From contig CM071931.1 in assembly GCA_016081115.2 (NCBI GenBank), positions 13,648,284 to 13,712,283 of the forward strand: DNA of 64,000 bases, in the 5' to 3' direction. The notes under the pieces are model-generated. The model made no database searches and was not told the origin of the DNA. It saw only the letters and a program-made list of their open reading frames with translations. The DNA is from Rehmannia glutinosa (Eukaryota; Streptophyta; Magnoliopsida; Lamiales; Orobanchaceae). A program made the position numbers and the translations under genes. Below are positions 23,376-34,743 of this stretch, piece after piece. The stretch's first letter is position 1; each line of letters starts with the position of its first letter.

Positions 23376-25749
23376 CTAATCATCTTTGTTGTCTTCCTTC
23401 TTGATAATACTCTTCAATTTTTACACGTGGTCGAGCTTGAGAATTCCTCGAGTAATGCACGCTTAGTACCGCAATTTTCAACCGCTTTGCTTGAGTTATT
23501 GAGACCTTTGTGCCTGGTGTTCACCTCATCCCCCGATGAATAATCCTTAAAAAAATTGAAAAAGGAATTTAAAACATTAAAACATTAACATAATAATTTA
23601 ATTACATATTATATTAGAAAATAATTAAAACAATAAAAAAGTTAATATTATTAATTTAATCTCCATTGAATACTTAAAAATTAAAAAATACAATACCTTT
23701 CAATGTGACGCTTCATCATCCGCTTGAAGCTTTGAATAAAAATCGACTCTAAAAAAGTGCAAAGAAAGTTTAGTATGACATAGGTTAAGATACAAAAAAA
23801 ATATTATATTTTAACATACCTCTCTCAAAAACAGAGCTACCATATTTGGAAATCGGCGGGATCATCTGTTAGTTTGACAACCGTAAATGCTCCCCGTAAT
23901 TCCGGTTGCTCGACTTGATTTGCACTTTGAACAAATTTTTTTTCTCCAGCAGTGAACAAATCTCCTCTGGGATTTCATCCATGTTTTGTTTCTAAAAAAA
24001 TTAAAACATAAAAAATTGTTTTTTAATACACAATATTATATAAATTTTTTACTAAAGTATAAAAATTAAATGAACAAACAAAGTTTACCTCCATGCACTC
24101 TTCCTCAAAATCGAGCATGGTTTTCCTATTAAAGCCTCACAATCTCTGTCCCAACAAAGAAGAGACGCGCATGCAGTTTCATCAACGGTTTGAAACTGAA
24201 TTTTGTACCTAAACATACCACTATCATGCTAACTGTCACATTTGGCACAATATAATTGTTCGCCTGCTTCTTCTAGTTTCTTCAAGCATTTCTTTGCACG
24301 ATAAATACCACCATTCTCCTATAAAAGATACAATTTTCAAGCAAAAACCCAAAAAAGCTTCCCACCTATAATTTTTAAATTTATTAAAAAATTAATATAT
24401 AGGCCACAAAGAAAACATAAATATTGAAAGTTAAAATTGTTATCATAAATGTAAACTTTACAACCTCTCCTCTTGTGTACAGTTCATCCAAAGTACGAAA
24501 CGATGAATTTTCTCGATTCTAAATCCTCTACTATAGTGCGAGCGAGGACGAGTCAATTATTACATAGCTTATTGATCTTGCTTGAGTGCTTGTTTGAGGA
24601 ATCCTAAAAAAAAATTATATAGAAAAAAAATGTTGAAAACGAAAATTAATAAAAAAATAATAGAACCAAGGATTATCACCTCTCTTTGAACTCATTTATT
24701 TCTTCTAAATTTGTGTCAACAATCATCTTTGTGACATGAAAAGAATTTGTCACCTTCACTTGATCTGAAAAATAGAAAATAATTGTCAAGAACCGGAAAA
24801 TTATAACTTTTAATAATTTTTTTTAGTTTTTAATAATACACTTTTGTTTAATATTACCTCTATAAACCTTGGCCCGACACATTTGAAGGATAATTACCAA
24901 GGGCTCTAAACCTTTGGTCTCTAGATGCTTTAGAATCAAATCCACATAATCCTCCCATAGAGTGCAGCTTACACGATTATTGCTATAAAATAAAAAAATA
25001 GAAAATTATTATTGTAATTTTAAGCATGTAAAACGTATTTTAACATTTTATTTATTTAATTTACTCCAAGTCTTCCAATGTTAGCTCGATGAATCTTGTT
25101 TTTTTCCCTGCAAATTCCTTGTTATGTGCAGACTGCATTGAAACTACCCTTCCAATTACATCTGAAATTTTTGGTCGAATCAGTTTATGAAATAATAAAT
25201 TATATAAGGATTGAATGTGTTTGCAGAAATGATAAATTTAGAGAATTCTTACCAAATAGCAATGTTTCATCAACAGTGGAAGGATTTGATAATTCTGAAA
25301 AATTCTTAAAAGTGAACATGAATTTTGGGAATGAACTATCAGACATCTCGAAAACATTTGTTCTGCCATGAAAAAATATTTTGTGCTTTGTTGTGGCGAC
25401 TTTGTACTTGTCTGTTTGATTAGCTACAATAAACTCACGAATAGCGTATACCCGACCCTCTTTCAATATTTTTCTCAATTGTTCAATTTGAAATCGCCTT
25501 CTTGTCCCCTCGGATTCTATCTCCCTACAAAAAAAAAAAAAAGTAATATCAAGAAATATGAAATACGAAATCACAAATTACTTGCATGTATATATTACCT
25601 CAATGTCATGAAAAACACATTCCAGGCTCAGATCCGGTTCTTATCATTATACGCAGGCTTTTAAATGACAAATAATCAATCTTAGCTTGACAACCCACTC
25701 GAGTCTTGGTCATGTTTAAATCGCGAATTAAAGTTATCATAGGTGCCAT
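23376..25749 (-). CDS. RPA70-like single-stranded DNA-binding protein, copy 2
   Basis: Same gene as 17,324-19,702, in the second tandem unit and nearer the Helitron 5' end. The exon at about 25,530-25,250 is open here throughout (RRRFQIEQLRKILKEGRVYA, then FRSS-type OB-fold core and STVDETLLFG before a GT donor), whereas copy 1 is interrupted. The zinc-ribbon exon is near 24,290-24,130 and the stop is at 23376. An extra base at the first cysteine pair of the ribbon occurs in both copies, but at different positions around the same trinucleotide. Because this copy is open where copy 1 is broken, it is the better candidate for a functional product. Expected role: stabilising the displaced strand during rolling-circle transposition. 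Confidence 0.82.
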
Positions 25750-26396
25750 TCTTTGTTGCAAGCGTTTTTTTCAAAAAACTTGAAGATTTTTTTTTCTCTC
25801 TATTATGCAAAGATCGAGCCTTGAAACGTGTAGGTTCAGAATGAAATTGCACACATATTTATAGGTGGCCAATGACAATAAATATGGAAATAATTAATAT
25901 TCACCTAAAGAATATATATTTATTGTATTGTATGAGATTATATTAGCACAAAAAATTTTCTACATGGAAAGTTTATTCAATACAAGCATTTAATTTATTG
26001 TTTTAAATTTTTACTTTGTCAATAATTCAATTGGGGTACTAAAACTGTACCATATATGGGATTTAATCAAAAAAAAAAAAATCGAATTTTTTAATTTTAT
26101 TATAGAAAGTTTTTCTGATATAGTTGATTAATTTACAATCTCATTATTTTTCTGATTATATAGATTTTGTATGAATGTTAATCGAAATTAGAGGAAAAGA
26201 ATTGTCAATGTTTATTCCTACAGTTATTTTCTTGTTTAGATTAATTTCTTGTTCAACAATTAAGAATATTTTATTTTTTAGTTATGTTAGTATTGTTAAT
26301 GTAATCGAAAAAATCTTATTAATTAGATTATCAATTAGAAATTACCATGTTAATGTAATTGCCCTTATTTATTTTGATTTCGCCACAATTACACAG

Positions 26397-26720
26397 ATTG
26401 TCTAATATTTTTTCGGTATATTTCCAAAGTGTTGTAATATTGATTTGATTTCATTACCATATAATGTGTCCATTATTTTTCTGCAATCAATAGATTATCG
26501 AAAGTAAAATATATTACTATGCAGAATTTTCATTATTACCTTAATTAACGCGTCACAGATTGTCTAATATTTTTTCGGTATATTTCCAAAGTGTTGTAAT
26601 ATTGATTTGATTTCCTTACCATATAATGTATCCATTATTTTTCTGCAATCAATAGATTATCGAAAGTAAAATATATTACTATGCAGAATTTTCATTATTA
26701 CCTTAATTAACGCGGTCAAA
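26397..26720. repeat. Two tandem 164-bp repeats upstream of RPA-like copy 2
   Basis: Counterpart of 20,354-20,682. Both units here read ATGCAGAATTTTC, whereas in the first copy they read ATGCGAATTTTC and ATGCAAATTTTC. The CAG is lost in two different ways there. Confidence 0.7.
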
Positions 26721-26950
26721 GATTGAGTAAGGAAAGTTGAAATTTTTTTAAGGATGCAACAATCAAGACTGATGAACAATTTTCTATTTAATCCTACCAT
26801 AATTATAAAAACCCGACTAATATATTTGCTGCCATCCCAAGATTAATACGCTTTTTAATATTAAACAGAAAAACGTGTTTAACAAATTTAGCAAGATGTC
26901 AATGAGCGGGAAAACATATTTAGTAAAAGCTTTGTTTTTATATATATATA

Positions 26951-26994
26951 GATATAGATAACAACAACATTTTATGCGTAGTCGCCAATTCTTT
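26951..26994 (-). other. Helitron 5' terminus and flanking 33-bp direct repeat
   Basis: On the minus strand the Helitron starts TC then TATATATATATAAAAAC at 26,952 (or 26,958), preceded by A. The outside flank, 26,961-26,993, reads AATTGGCGACTACGCATAAA and continues AATGTTGTTGTTAT. A near copy with three transitions lies at 6,081-6,113, beyond the other side of the nested Helitron block. Confidence 0.6.
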
Positions 26995-27119
26995 TTGTTA
27001 ACATTTTATTCTGAAATTAAATTTGTATATAAATAAAAGTATAAAACTAAATTGTAAAGGTGAATTTTTTTATTTTTGGATTGTTAAAAGCGTCACCTAA
27101 GGGGCATCAGTAAAATTAA

Positions 27120-27225
27120 TGATTGTAGCTCAATTGGTTGAATATTTGTAACCGTTGAATATTTGTAATCCAGATCGAATCCCACCAGTCCTATCCCTCC
27201 CAGTACCCTGTACTCAAAAAAAATT
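27120..27225 (+). repeat. tRNA-derived SINE-like sequence
   Basis: An A-box-like TAGCTCAATTGG (27126-27137) and a B-box-like GATCGAATCCC (27173-27183) are spaced as in a tRNA-type RNA polymerase III promoter. They are followed by a pyrimidine-rich stretch and a short A-run. No clean cloverleaf folds by eye, so this is a tRNA-related repeat rather than a tRNA gene. Confidence 0.45.
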
Positions 27226-27232
27226 TGTTATC

Positions 27233-28220
27233 AAATATAGATTATTTTGTTTTAATTTTAGAGTGATGTTTTCTAATAAATTTGCCTCATTTGTACACAA
27301 TAAAACATAATAACAACTCATTTTAATATTCATCATTTTTTAAAATTAAAATTTTCACCAAATTTTTGTGTAAAAATGAAATATGTTTGCATATTTTATG
27401 TGGACTAGATATATAAATTAAAATGCATTTATCTTGAAAATATGTGAAATATGGATATATGAAAATAAAATTAATAGGTGTTAGTGCGGAAGGTGAGTTT
27501 AAGTCTTGGGGCAAAGACAACTATATAAGTATGATTAATCTTACAAGTTACAAGTACAAGTAATGGCGTAGCTAGACAATGAACGTAGGGTGAATCGGCA
27601 TCGGATAGAAGACAAAACTTAACCATATATGTAAAGCACATAAACATAATATATGTTCATCCAAACCATTATTAGTAAGTAACTAGTGCAGTACATGATT
27701 TAGCTAGCTTTAAAAATAGCTACGTCTGTCCACAACCACACACATACAAATACAATTGCTATTTGATTTTAGGGAGAGAGTCAATTTCATCCACTGGGAT
27801 AATTGAAGGTTTAAGTGAAATGTTAGGAGAAAAAAATACGGGAGGAGAACAGTAATGTTGAGAGGAAAACAAAGGAATTGATCAATGAAAGCATTGAAAG
27901 CCATAAGATATTAACAGTATTTATTGTATACTTATATAAACTAGTAAAAAACATGTATATTGCACGTGATTCATATAACTTTAGCAAAATGCACAAATAT
28001 TGCACGTGATTGTATAACTTTAGAAAATGCTACAAACATTGAACGTGATTCAAAATAAATTTTGTTTTAATTTAGAGTGACTTTTCAAAATAAATTTTGC
28101 CACATTTGTATACAATAAAACACAATAGCAACTCATTTTAATATTTTTATCATTTTTTAAAATTAAAAATTTCACTAAATATTTGTGTAAAAATGAAATA
28201 TGTTTGCCTATTTTATGTTT
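27233..28220. repeat. Pair of 170-bp direct repeats
   Basis: Positions 27,233-27,403 and 28,050-28,220 share TTTTGTTTTAATTT, CACAATAAAACA or TACAATAAAACA, AACTCATTTTAATATT and GTGTAAAAATGAAATATGTT. They bracket about 650 bp without a gene. They could be terminal repeats of a small unrecognised element. I see no target duplication. Confidence 0.5.
27940..28050. repeat. Short repeated units around TGCACGTGATT
   Basis: Three units of about 40 bp combine ATTGCACGTGATT or ATTGAACGTGATT with TATAACTTTAG. Related copies occur at 30,330-30,440 and 40,285-40,410. The block starts with ACTAGT at 27,940-27,945, so on the minus strand it could be a degenerate Helitron 3' end, but that is speculative. 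Confidence 0.35.
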
Positions 28221-28979
28221 TAAGAGTCGATAAGTCATTAGATTTTATTTTGAAAATAAAATATTAAAGTGTTTGGATAAAGAAAATGTTTGACTTTATA
28301 ATTTTTTTTTAGGTCTTATATAAGTTGTTAAGTTTGGTATTATAAAGTCGTTTTATGACCATAATGACCAAAAATACATGACACTATTAATGTTATTTAA
28401 ATAACATCTTTGACATATTTTAGTATAAAAATTGGATTATTTATTCTCACAAATATTACCAACCAGTTTACCTTTAAACAAAAGTTACTAGGCAATTTTA
28501 AAAGTAAAGAAAAATATTGGACTTAAAAAAATTAGTATCAATAATTAGCCAAATAGTACAACATATATTTAAATTAAATATTGATAAAAAAATTATTCGT
28601 GTTTAATAGAGGAGCATTCCTATTTCTTCCTATAATGAATAATTGAATGTGTACATAATATGTCACTACTCAAGTTTCCAATATCATTTTTCATTCATAA
28701 ACGTACACCCATAAATAATATGATAGCGAACCTTTTTTTTTTCCTGGTAAAATTTGATCATAAAAAGTACCACGAATAACATAATTGAATAACATAGTAT
28801 ACTTGATAATATTTTGAGAACAACATGCAAACAAACATGCAAAATAATAAGAACTTACATAATTAAAGAGGTTTTATAATTTAAGTTTTAAAGGCATGTC
28901 TTGCTTTCTTTTTATTGTTAATTATTTACTTAGTTTCTTTTAAATTCACAACCTGGTTAAACGGTTAAATGGGTCATAA
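28221..28979. other. AT-rich spacer
   Basis: No gene, terminal repeat or RNA gene is visible. It ends at the start of a GC-richer block, 28,980-29,135, that reads GACACCCCT at its right border. This resembles the end of a hAT-type element but has no partner. Confidence 0.4.
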
Positions 28980-29647
28980 TAGGTTGACCCAAACCCTCGA
29001 CATGTTTAATTGACGTGTTATTCGGGTTCGACCCGATTTCAACTCTGACCCATGAAGTCTGGACCTATACCCATTAATTTCGTGTTAAATTAGTGTCGAT
29101 TTGTGTGTCAAGTCCTAATTGACACCCCTCACTCAACTCTTCATTAGCGGGGTTAATAAACTAATAACAAAATTGATTAGCTAGCTTCTCAAGAAATGAA
29201 ATCAATGTGTAAACCAATCTCAGTCAACTTTATGCCAAATAAGACATCTTCTATCCAGATAATATCCAGAAAAAAAAAAGCTTGAAATGTTTTTATTTTA
29301 GGCTAGATAGAAAAAGTGAAATATTCTTCTTCAAACATGTCTATCAAGTTGCCAATCCAAGATTAGTATTTCATGTTGGTCAAACCCAACAAAAGTAAAA
29401 AATGACCCCAATTTTAGAAAACAATATCTATTTTCAAAAACCAATTTTGCATGCACATGCTATCTAGCTCCCACCCACAACAATATATCAGTTCTTCAAA
29501 CTGTCAGCTATTTGATGTATTTTCAAGGTTAATTCTCCTCACTCTTTTTCTCTTACTTTTCATTTTCATTTTCAAACAGTGCCATCTTCTTCTTCTTCTT
29601 CTCCGTTTTTTGCCATATCAAAAACTTCCCACCTCATATCAAAAGAA

Positions 29648-30030
29648 ATGGTTTCGGCTCATGGTTTTGCGTCCGGATTATAGCTTCTCGTTGGTATTGG
29701 AGTCGCCATATTCATTTTTTTGCTCGTTCATTGGACTAGGATGCATTGCTATGGTAATATCATAGCAAATGCATTTATTTTAGGCACGGGGGTGCTAGTC
29801 TTTCTTCCGGGATCTCCGATTTGTTCTTTCTCTGGAAGAACTACGAGCGTAGCTACATTGCCACTGTTTTGGTCAATTTGCTGCTCCTTTTTGCCTTTTC
29901 AGTTGTATTGGGTTTATTTTGGAGAGTGGTGGGGGTTGACCGTAGTGTTATGGAACATATAGCATATAACAGATCTTTGAGTCCTGCCTTGTTCGTTTTT
30001 CTGATCACACTAGTTGTATGTGTTCTATAA
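29648..30030 (+). pseudogene. Tetraspanin-like membrane-protein gene, copy I, broken
   Basis: This is the counterpart of 39,373-39,870. The start MVSAHGFAS is kept, but a TAG stands where the intact copy has CAG (near 29,683), and a one-base change near 29,808 shifts the frame at a CTG. The three hydrophobic segments are otherwise recognisable (IIANAFILGTGVLVFL and YIATVLVNLLLLFAFS). About 225 bp encoding the cysteine-rich C-terminal domain are missing after VVGVDRS, and the reading frame then ends at 30,030. It is non-functional as read. Confidence 0.6.
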
Positions 30031-30037
30031 GATGTGG

Positions 30038-30039
30038 CC

Positions 30040-30113
<74 letters not shown>
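30038..30113. repeat. (ATT)n microsatellite
   Basis: About 25 ATT units, directly downstream of the copy I gene and followed by CCTCATTATTAAAGGGTTTG. The same run-plus-tail arrangement recurs at 31,849, 34,743, 39,986 and 41,147. Confidence 0.95.
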
Positions 30114-30116
<3 letters not shown>

Positions 30117-30782
30117 CTTTATCCTCATTATTAAAGGGTTTGTATCTATTACCCCTTATAAAAATAAATATTTTTTTCCTTGGTCTTAAATATATGTGGA
30201 CAAAGTAAAATATTAGGAGAAGAAAAAACAGGAGGAAAATAAAAGTAATGTTAGGATGAAAAGAGAATTGATCAATGAAAGCATTAAAAACCTTAAGATA
30301 ATAATTGTATTCATTGTATATTTACATAAACTATTAAAAATACATACATGGCATGTAATTCATATAACTTTAGCAAATCGCATAAACATTGCACATGATT
30401 TGTATAACTTTAGAAAATGTCACAAACATTGCATGTGGTTCAAAATTCATATAACTTTAGTGAAAAAACCACTTATGTGTTTCCTTCACACAAATTTCAC
30501 TCTCCAAGTTCCATCGATTCTTTATCTCTCTAACTCTCCATGTGATTCCAGTCTTTGTTGACCATGTATCTTTTCATGTCTGTGTCATCATCAATTTTTG
30601 GTAGCCACAAAGTAATTTATAGTATCTATTATTACTTTTAGATTGTTCACTCAACTCGAATGAAATAATTTTGGATATCAGTAATCTTGAGTTTATCTAA
30701 TTGGAGTTGATGATGATGATGATTTTTCCTAGATTCTTATGTATTTTTTAATTTATTATTTGAGAATCTTTTTAATACACAA

Positions 30783-30827
30783 GTAATAATAATAATAATA
30801 ATAATAATAATTTTAATAATAATAAAG
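30783..30827. repeat. (AAT)n microsatellite
   Basis: A short run of AAT/ATA units in the roughly 700-bp stretch that unit III lacks. There is no gene nearby. Confidence 0.8.
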
Positions 30828-31369
30828 AAACCCCAATCTCAAAATCCGAATCCCTAGCCAGTAACGAATAGGTAATAGTAACTGTAATTTTACAATTCTT
30901 CTCATTATATTCAAATTTATAATCGTCATTCAGAATTTTTATGATTACATCTCAGGTAACTTGGTCATATTTTTTTAAAGTGTTTGCTTCTTGCATATTG
31001 TTGTAATTTGTTGATTCTTTAAACTTTTATTTTTTTTATTTTTTATTTTTAGTTTTTCCTAAACATTTGGTTTTACCAAATGTAAACGTACTAATTCTTT
31101 CAGCAATGCATTTCAGCTATGCATGATTCAATGATGTAAAAAGAAGACATTTTTGTTAACTGAATTATTTGAGTAACTTTTCATGTCTGCAATCCAAGAT
31201 TATCTAGACCTTACCTCTAAATAAATTAGTTCCTATAATAATCAATAAGAATTGAAAACTAGACCTTGACCACTAAATAAAACGTAAAAAAAGAAATTTA
31301 AAATAGAGTCCACAAGTACTGAAACTTATAATAGGAACTTAAGGATATAAAAGAGCTTAAATCTAATTA

Positions 31370-31460
31370 AATTGCGACTCCAATGCCAACGACAAGCTGC
31401 AATCCTAATGCACAACCATGAGCCGAACCCATTTATTCTGATATGAGGTGAAGATATTAG
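31370..31460 (-). pseudogene. Inverted fragment of the tetraspanin-like gene
   Basis: The minus strand reads MGSAHGCALGLQLVVGIGVA and then stops. This matches the first residues of the plus-strand gene (MVSAHGFASRLQLLVGIGVT). The matching start codon supports placing the start of the intact copy at 39,373. The fragment has a counterpart at about 40,690-40,770. Confidence 0.5.
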
Positions 31461-31847
31461 ATATGACTAGAAATGAGATTATTGCTAAAGCTGCTCTTGC
31501 TATGTAGTTTCCAAATAATTTCTTGCCATAATAAACTTGGCTGAGAATGAATTGAAGGATGAATGTGTTATTTTTATTTCTAAGGCACTGAGCGAGGGTC
31601 GTGGTCAATTATGTAAAGTTGGGATGGTGCAAGGCGCTTGGCCCAGGTTGTAAACAATAATTTTTTTGAGAAACAAAGGTTTGGGAAAGTGATGGCAAGA
31701 GAAAAAAAGAACATGAAATGGAAGTTATTTTAGGATAAATAAATAGATCAGTGAAAGTGAAAGTGAGAGGTTGAAAGCAGCAAAAGTTAAAGACATTAAT
31801 CGTTTTCAGTAGATATTTGTAGACATATGACCTTTTATCATTTTTTG

Positions 31848-31848
<1 letters not shown>

Positions 31849-31901
<53 letters not shown>
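31849..31901. repeat. (ATT)n microsatellite
   Basis: About 17 ATT units followed by CCCATATATTAAAAGGTTTG, in unit I between the inverted gene fragment and the LINE remnant. Confidence 0.95.
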
Positions 31902-31903
<2 letters not shown>

Positions 31904-32419
31904 CCATATATTAAAAGGTTTGTATCTATTACCCCATTACACAAATAAATCTTTTTTTTTTGGTCTTAAAAGAAGCAAGTTAGATTGAAAAATTTACCTT
32001 TGAAATTCCATAAAATAATAAATTTAATTTACACATATTATTCTTATATATGGAAGTCAATTAATGTACATTATAGTAATTTCACAAAGACATAAATAGC
32101 CTCATGTCGAGTATTTAGCACATATATTTTTGACGCATTAAAACATAATTTCGTATTGTGTTTATCATAATTATCTATATGACTCTTATTGGGAGGTGAT
32201 CCCCTTTTACCGTACTTGTCTATACTATGTGCGAAAGAACTTTCGGCTATTCTTCAAAATTTTCAGAACTGGGAACTTCTGCATGGTGTATCAGTGGCTA
32301 CATACGCCCCAAGCGTGACATCTATATTTCGCAGATGGCGTTTTTCTTCTTTTTAGATCAGATGAAACATAAGCCATTGCATTTAAAGATTGTCTCAAGC
32401 GGTATATGAATGCTTCATG

Positions 32420-34030
32420 ACAGTCAGTGAATTTCCAAAAATCCTCCACATCTTATAGTGTCAGAAAGGTTGGAGATGGAAGCAAAAATTGATGTGTGGA
32501 AAGAAAATTGGTTTCCAGGTTCTAATAATGGGTTTCATTCTAATTATTGCCACTCCACCATTGGAATGGATTGAAAAAGGTTGGAGATTACTATCGCATG
32601 AAGATTCTTTGGTGACAAAAATTTTCAAAGCTCGATACTCCCCTTCCTCTAATTTCCTATCAACACCACTGGGAAGTAATTAGAGTTTTGTGTGGCGTAG
32701 TATCTTGATTGCCGAATATATTTTCTCAGCTTATAGTGTCAGAAAGGTTGGAGATGAAAGTAAAATTGATGTATGGAAAGAAAATTGGCTTCCAGGTTCT
32801 AATAATGGGTTTCATTCTAATTATTGCCTCTCCACCACTGGAAGAGATTGAAAAAATCAAGGTTGATAGTTTTTAATGAGAGGGATCAACAATTAAATTA
32901 ATTCTCAAGATTCTCCTTTCTTTAGCGTCTGATAATGATGTATGGATTTGGGTTGGAGATCACAAATGAACTTATATGGTTAAAAGATTATACAATTTTG
33001 TGTTGGAGATCACAAATGAACTTATATGGTTAATTTCACCATATATTCAAACGAGTTTCGATTGGAAAAATTTTTGGTCGTTGAAAGTTCCTCCAAAAGC
33101 CAAAAATTTATTCTAGAGAGCAAGTCATGACTACTTGCCCACGAGGTCCAAACTTTTGACGAAACAAGTAAATGTTCCTTATGTATGTTCCATTTGTAAC
33201 AATGAAGCATAAACAATTTTTCATATCATCTTCACATGCTCTTTTGCACAAAGTTGCTGGAATATATCTTCAATTGTTGTATCTTTTGATGGTTATTCTT
33301 TTTTTTATGGAGTGTATGAATTTCAACTAGAATCGTCTTGAGTCAGATGATAAAAGATTGGTTTTAATGCTTGTATAGGCTTTGTGGTATAATAGAAATG
33401 AGGTAGTTTGGAAATGAGAAGGGAAGACTTGTAATTTTCATCTTGAAATTTGCAAGCTTTCAACTCTTACAATGGGAAAATGCTCAACAAATTGAACTTA
33501 AGGATTGGAGGTTGAAAAATAGAGATGGGGCAGTGGTTTGGAGCAAGCCCAGATCTGGTAAATTTAAATGTAATGTTGATTGTGTAATTTTTACACAAGA
33601 GGATTCAATTGGAATTGGGTGTATTATTCGAGATTCTCATGGAAGTTTTGTTGCAGCAAGAAAAGGGAAGCTCACAGGCCCTACCTTTCCAATTTTATCA
33701 TAAGTGATGGGTGTTCGAGAAATATTAAGTTGGATAAAGGAATCGTTCAAGCATTTGGTGATAATAATGTAATCTGATTCTTAGAAAGTTATTCAAAGCT
33801 ATTTGAGGATATATTTTCGACAATTCTTATTTCAAAAACTTTGTTGATGATTGTATTAAATCATAAAGACCAACCTTTGGTCTATTGTGTGTTTGTTAGA
33901 GGTCGAAAATCAAATAGCTCATGCATTAGCCAAAACGACGATTCGATGTACTCCATGTCGTCACATCGGGGAAGCTCATCCGCCTTTCTCTATTTGTAAT
34001 TTGTTGCTTTGGGATTTGAATGCTTATTGA
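32420..34030 (+). pseudogene. LINE (L1-type) 3' remnant, unit I
   Basis: This is the C-terminal part of a plant non-LTR retrotransposon polyprotein. Visible parts: the post-RT segment with KGWRLLSHEDSLV and FKARYSPSSNFLSTPLGSN (32,570-32,680); a zinc-finger RVT-type region across frames near 33,040-33,250 (VPYVCSICNN); and an RNase H-like domain with SGKFKCNVDC and GIGCIIRDSHGSFVAARKGK (33,540-33,680). There are many stops and frame changes, part of the post-RT segment is repeated (near 32,735), and there is no RT palm domain. Dead. Confidence 0.75.
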
Positions 34031-34104
34031 ATTGAAGTTTGTTTGTTTGTTTTTTTTTTTTTTTAAATATGACTGTTGTTGGGTGAAATCAATGAATAGT
34101 GATT

Positions 34105-34498
34105 ACGGATGACAATGGGCGAGTTTGAGACGTTTGGTTATATTTGGGACCCACTCCGCTAAGAGAAATAAAATTCAGGACTTGACTCGCCTTGAACCCG
34201 TGAACCGGTGGATAAAACCCGGGGGACCCATTTTCATAAATTAAAATTAATTAGTCATATTATTTAACCACAAAATTCAAAAAATTATTAATCTTACGAG
34301 GAGATAATCAATACTATTGTACTGCATAGTCAAACATGATTTAATCTGTCAAGCAAAAAATATTTATTTAAAACTAATCTCAAGAATAAAATTAAAATAT
34401 TCACCTTGCCCACTTGATTGTCAAATATCAAAATAAAATAACATATTCATTATCCACGCATATTACAACCAACAAAACCATCCAAAATACCCATTTTG
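34105..34498. other. hAT-like end plus AT-rich sequence
   Basis: The block starts GGATGACAATGGGCGAG and contains ACCCGTGAACC-type GC-rich motifs, as in subterminal regions of plant hAT elements, then becomes AT-rich. No second inverted end is visible. The counterpart in unit III starts near 43,404. Confidence 0.3.
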
Positions 34499-34554
34499 TT
34501 AATATTAGGAAATTAGTGATTTGGTGATTTATTTTATTAGGAAATTAGTGATTT
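34499..34554 (+). repeat. Truncated Copia LTR start
   Basis: TGTTAATATTAGGAAATTAG and the following 31-bp repeats match the start of the LTR at 43,799-44,032. The match breaks off abruptly at the start of partial unit II, so this is a rearrangement junction. Confidence 0.6.
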
Positions 34555-34742
34555 GTAAACAATAATTTTTTTGAGAAACAAAGGTTTGAGAAAGTGATGG
34601 CAAGAGAAAAAAAAACATGAAATGGAAGTTATTTTAGGATAAATAAATAGATCAGTGAAAGTGAAAGTAAAAGGTTGAAAACAGTAAAAGTTAAAGACAT
34701 TAATAGATATTTGTAGACATATGGCCTTTTATCCTTTTTTGT

Positions 34743-34743
34743 C

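Larger units (their letters stand above)
14780..26872. repeat. 6.05-kb direct tandem duplication inside the Helitron
   Basis: Unit 1 (about 14,780-20,829) and unit 2 (about 20,827-26,872) are collinear and almost identical throughout, including introns and spacers. Both start at AAATATTTGTAACATAAATT. Unit 2 ends in TTAATATTAAACAGAAAAA, and unit 1 ends in the same sequence with TG in place of CAG, fused to the start of unit 2 through a few A residues. Differences between the units are mostly short indels and substitutions at CAG/CTG and in homopolymers. Each unit carries one RPA-like gene and one opposite-strand captured region. Confidence 0.85.
8726..26952 (-). mobile_element. Large autonomous-type Helitron with Rep/helicase and RPA-like genes
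   Basis: All recognisable transposition genes lie on the minus strand between two Helitron-type ends. The 5' end is near 26,952, with TC followed by TATATATATATAAAAAC (a second TC at 26,958 is also possible). The 3' end is at 8726, with CTAG followed by a host T and preceded by a hairpin. Gene order from the 5' end is RPA-like copy 2, captured region copy 2, RPA-like copy 1, captured region copy 1, then Rep/helicase. Without the internal 6.05-kb duplication the element would be about 12.2 kb, a normal size for an autonomous plant Helitron. Helitrons leave no target duplication, so the limits rest on terminal motifs only. Confidence 0.8.

Noticed and set aside
27120..27225. Functional tRNA gene
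   Set aside because: Acceptor and anticodon stems do not pair convincingly; only the A and B boxes are recognisable.
30014..30208. Open frames with long Leu, Ile or Asn runs (also at 31,609, 34,629 and 39,965)
   Set aside because: They are translations of (ATT)n microsatellites; length is due to composition, and no homology or gene context exists.
34105..34498. A complete hAT element
   Set aside because: Only one end-like sequence is visible, with no inverted partner and no 8-bp duplication.
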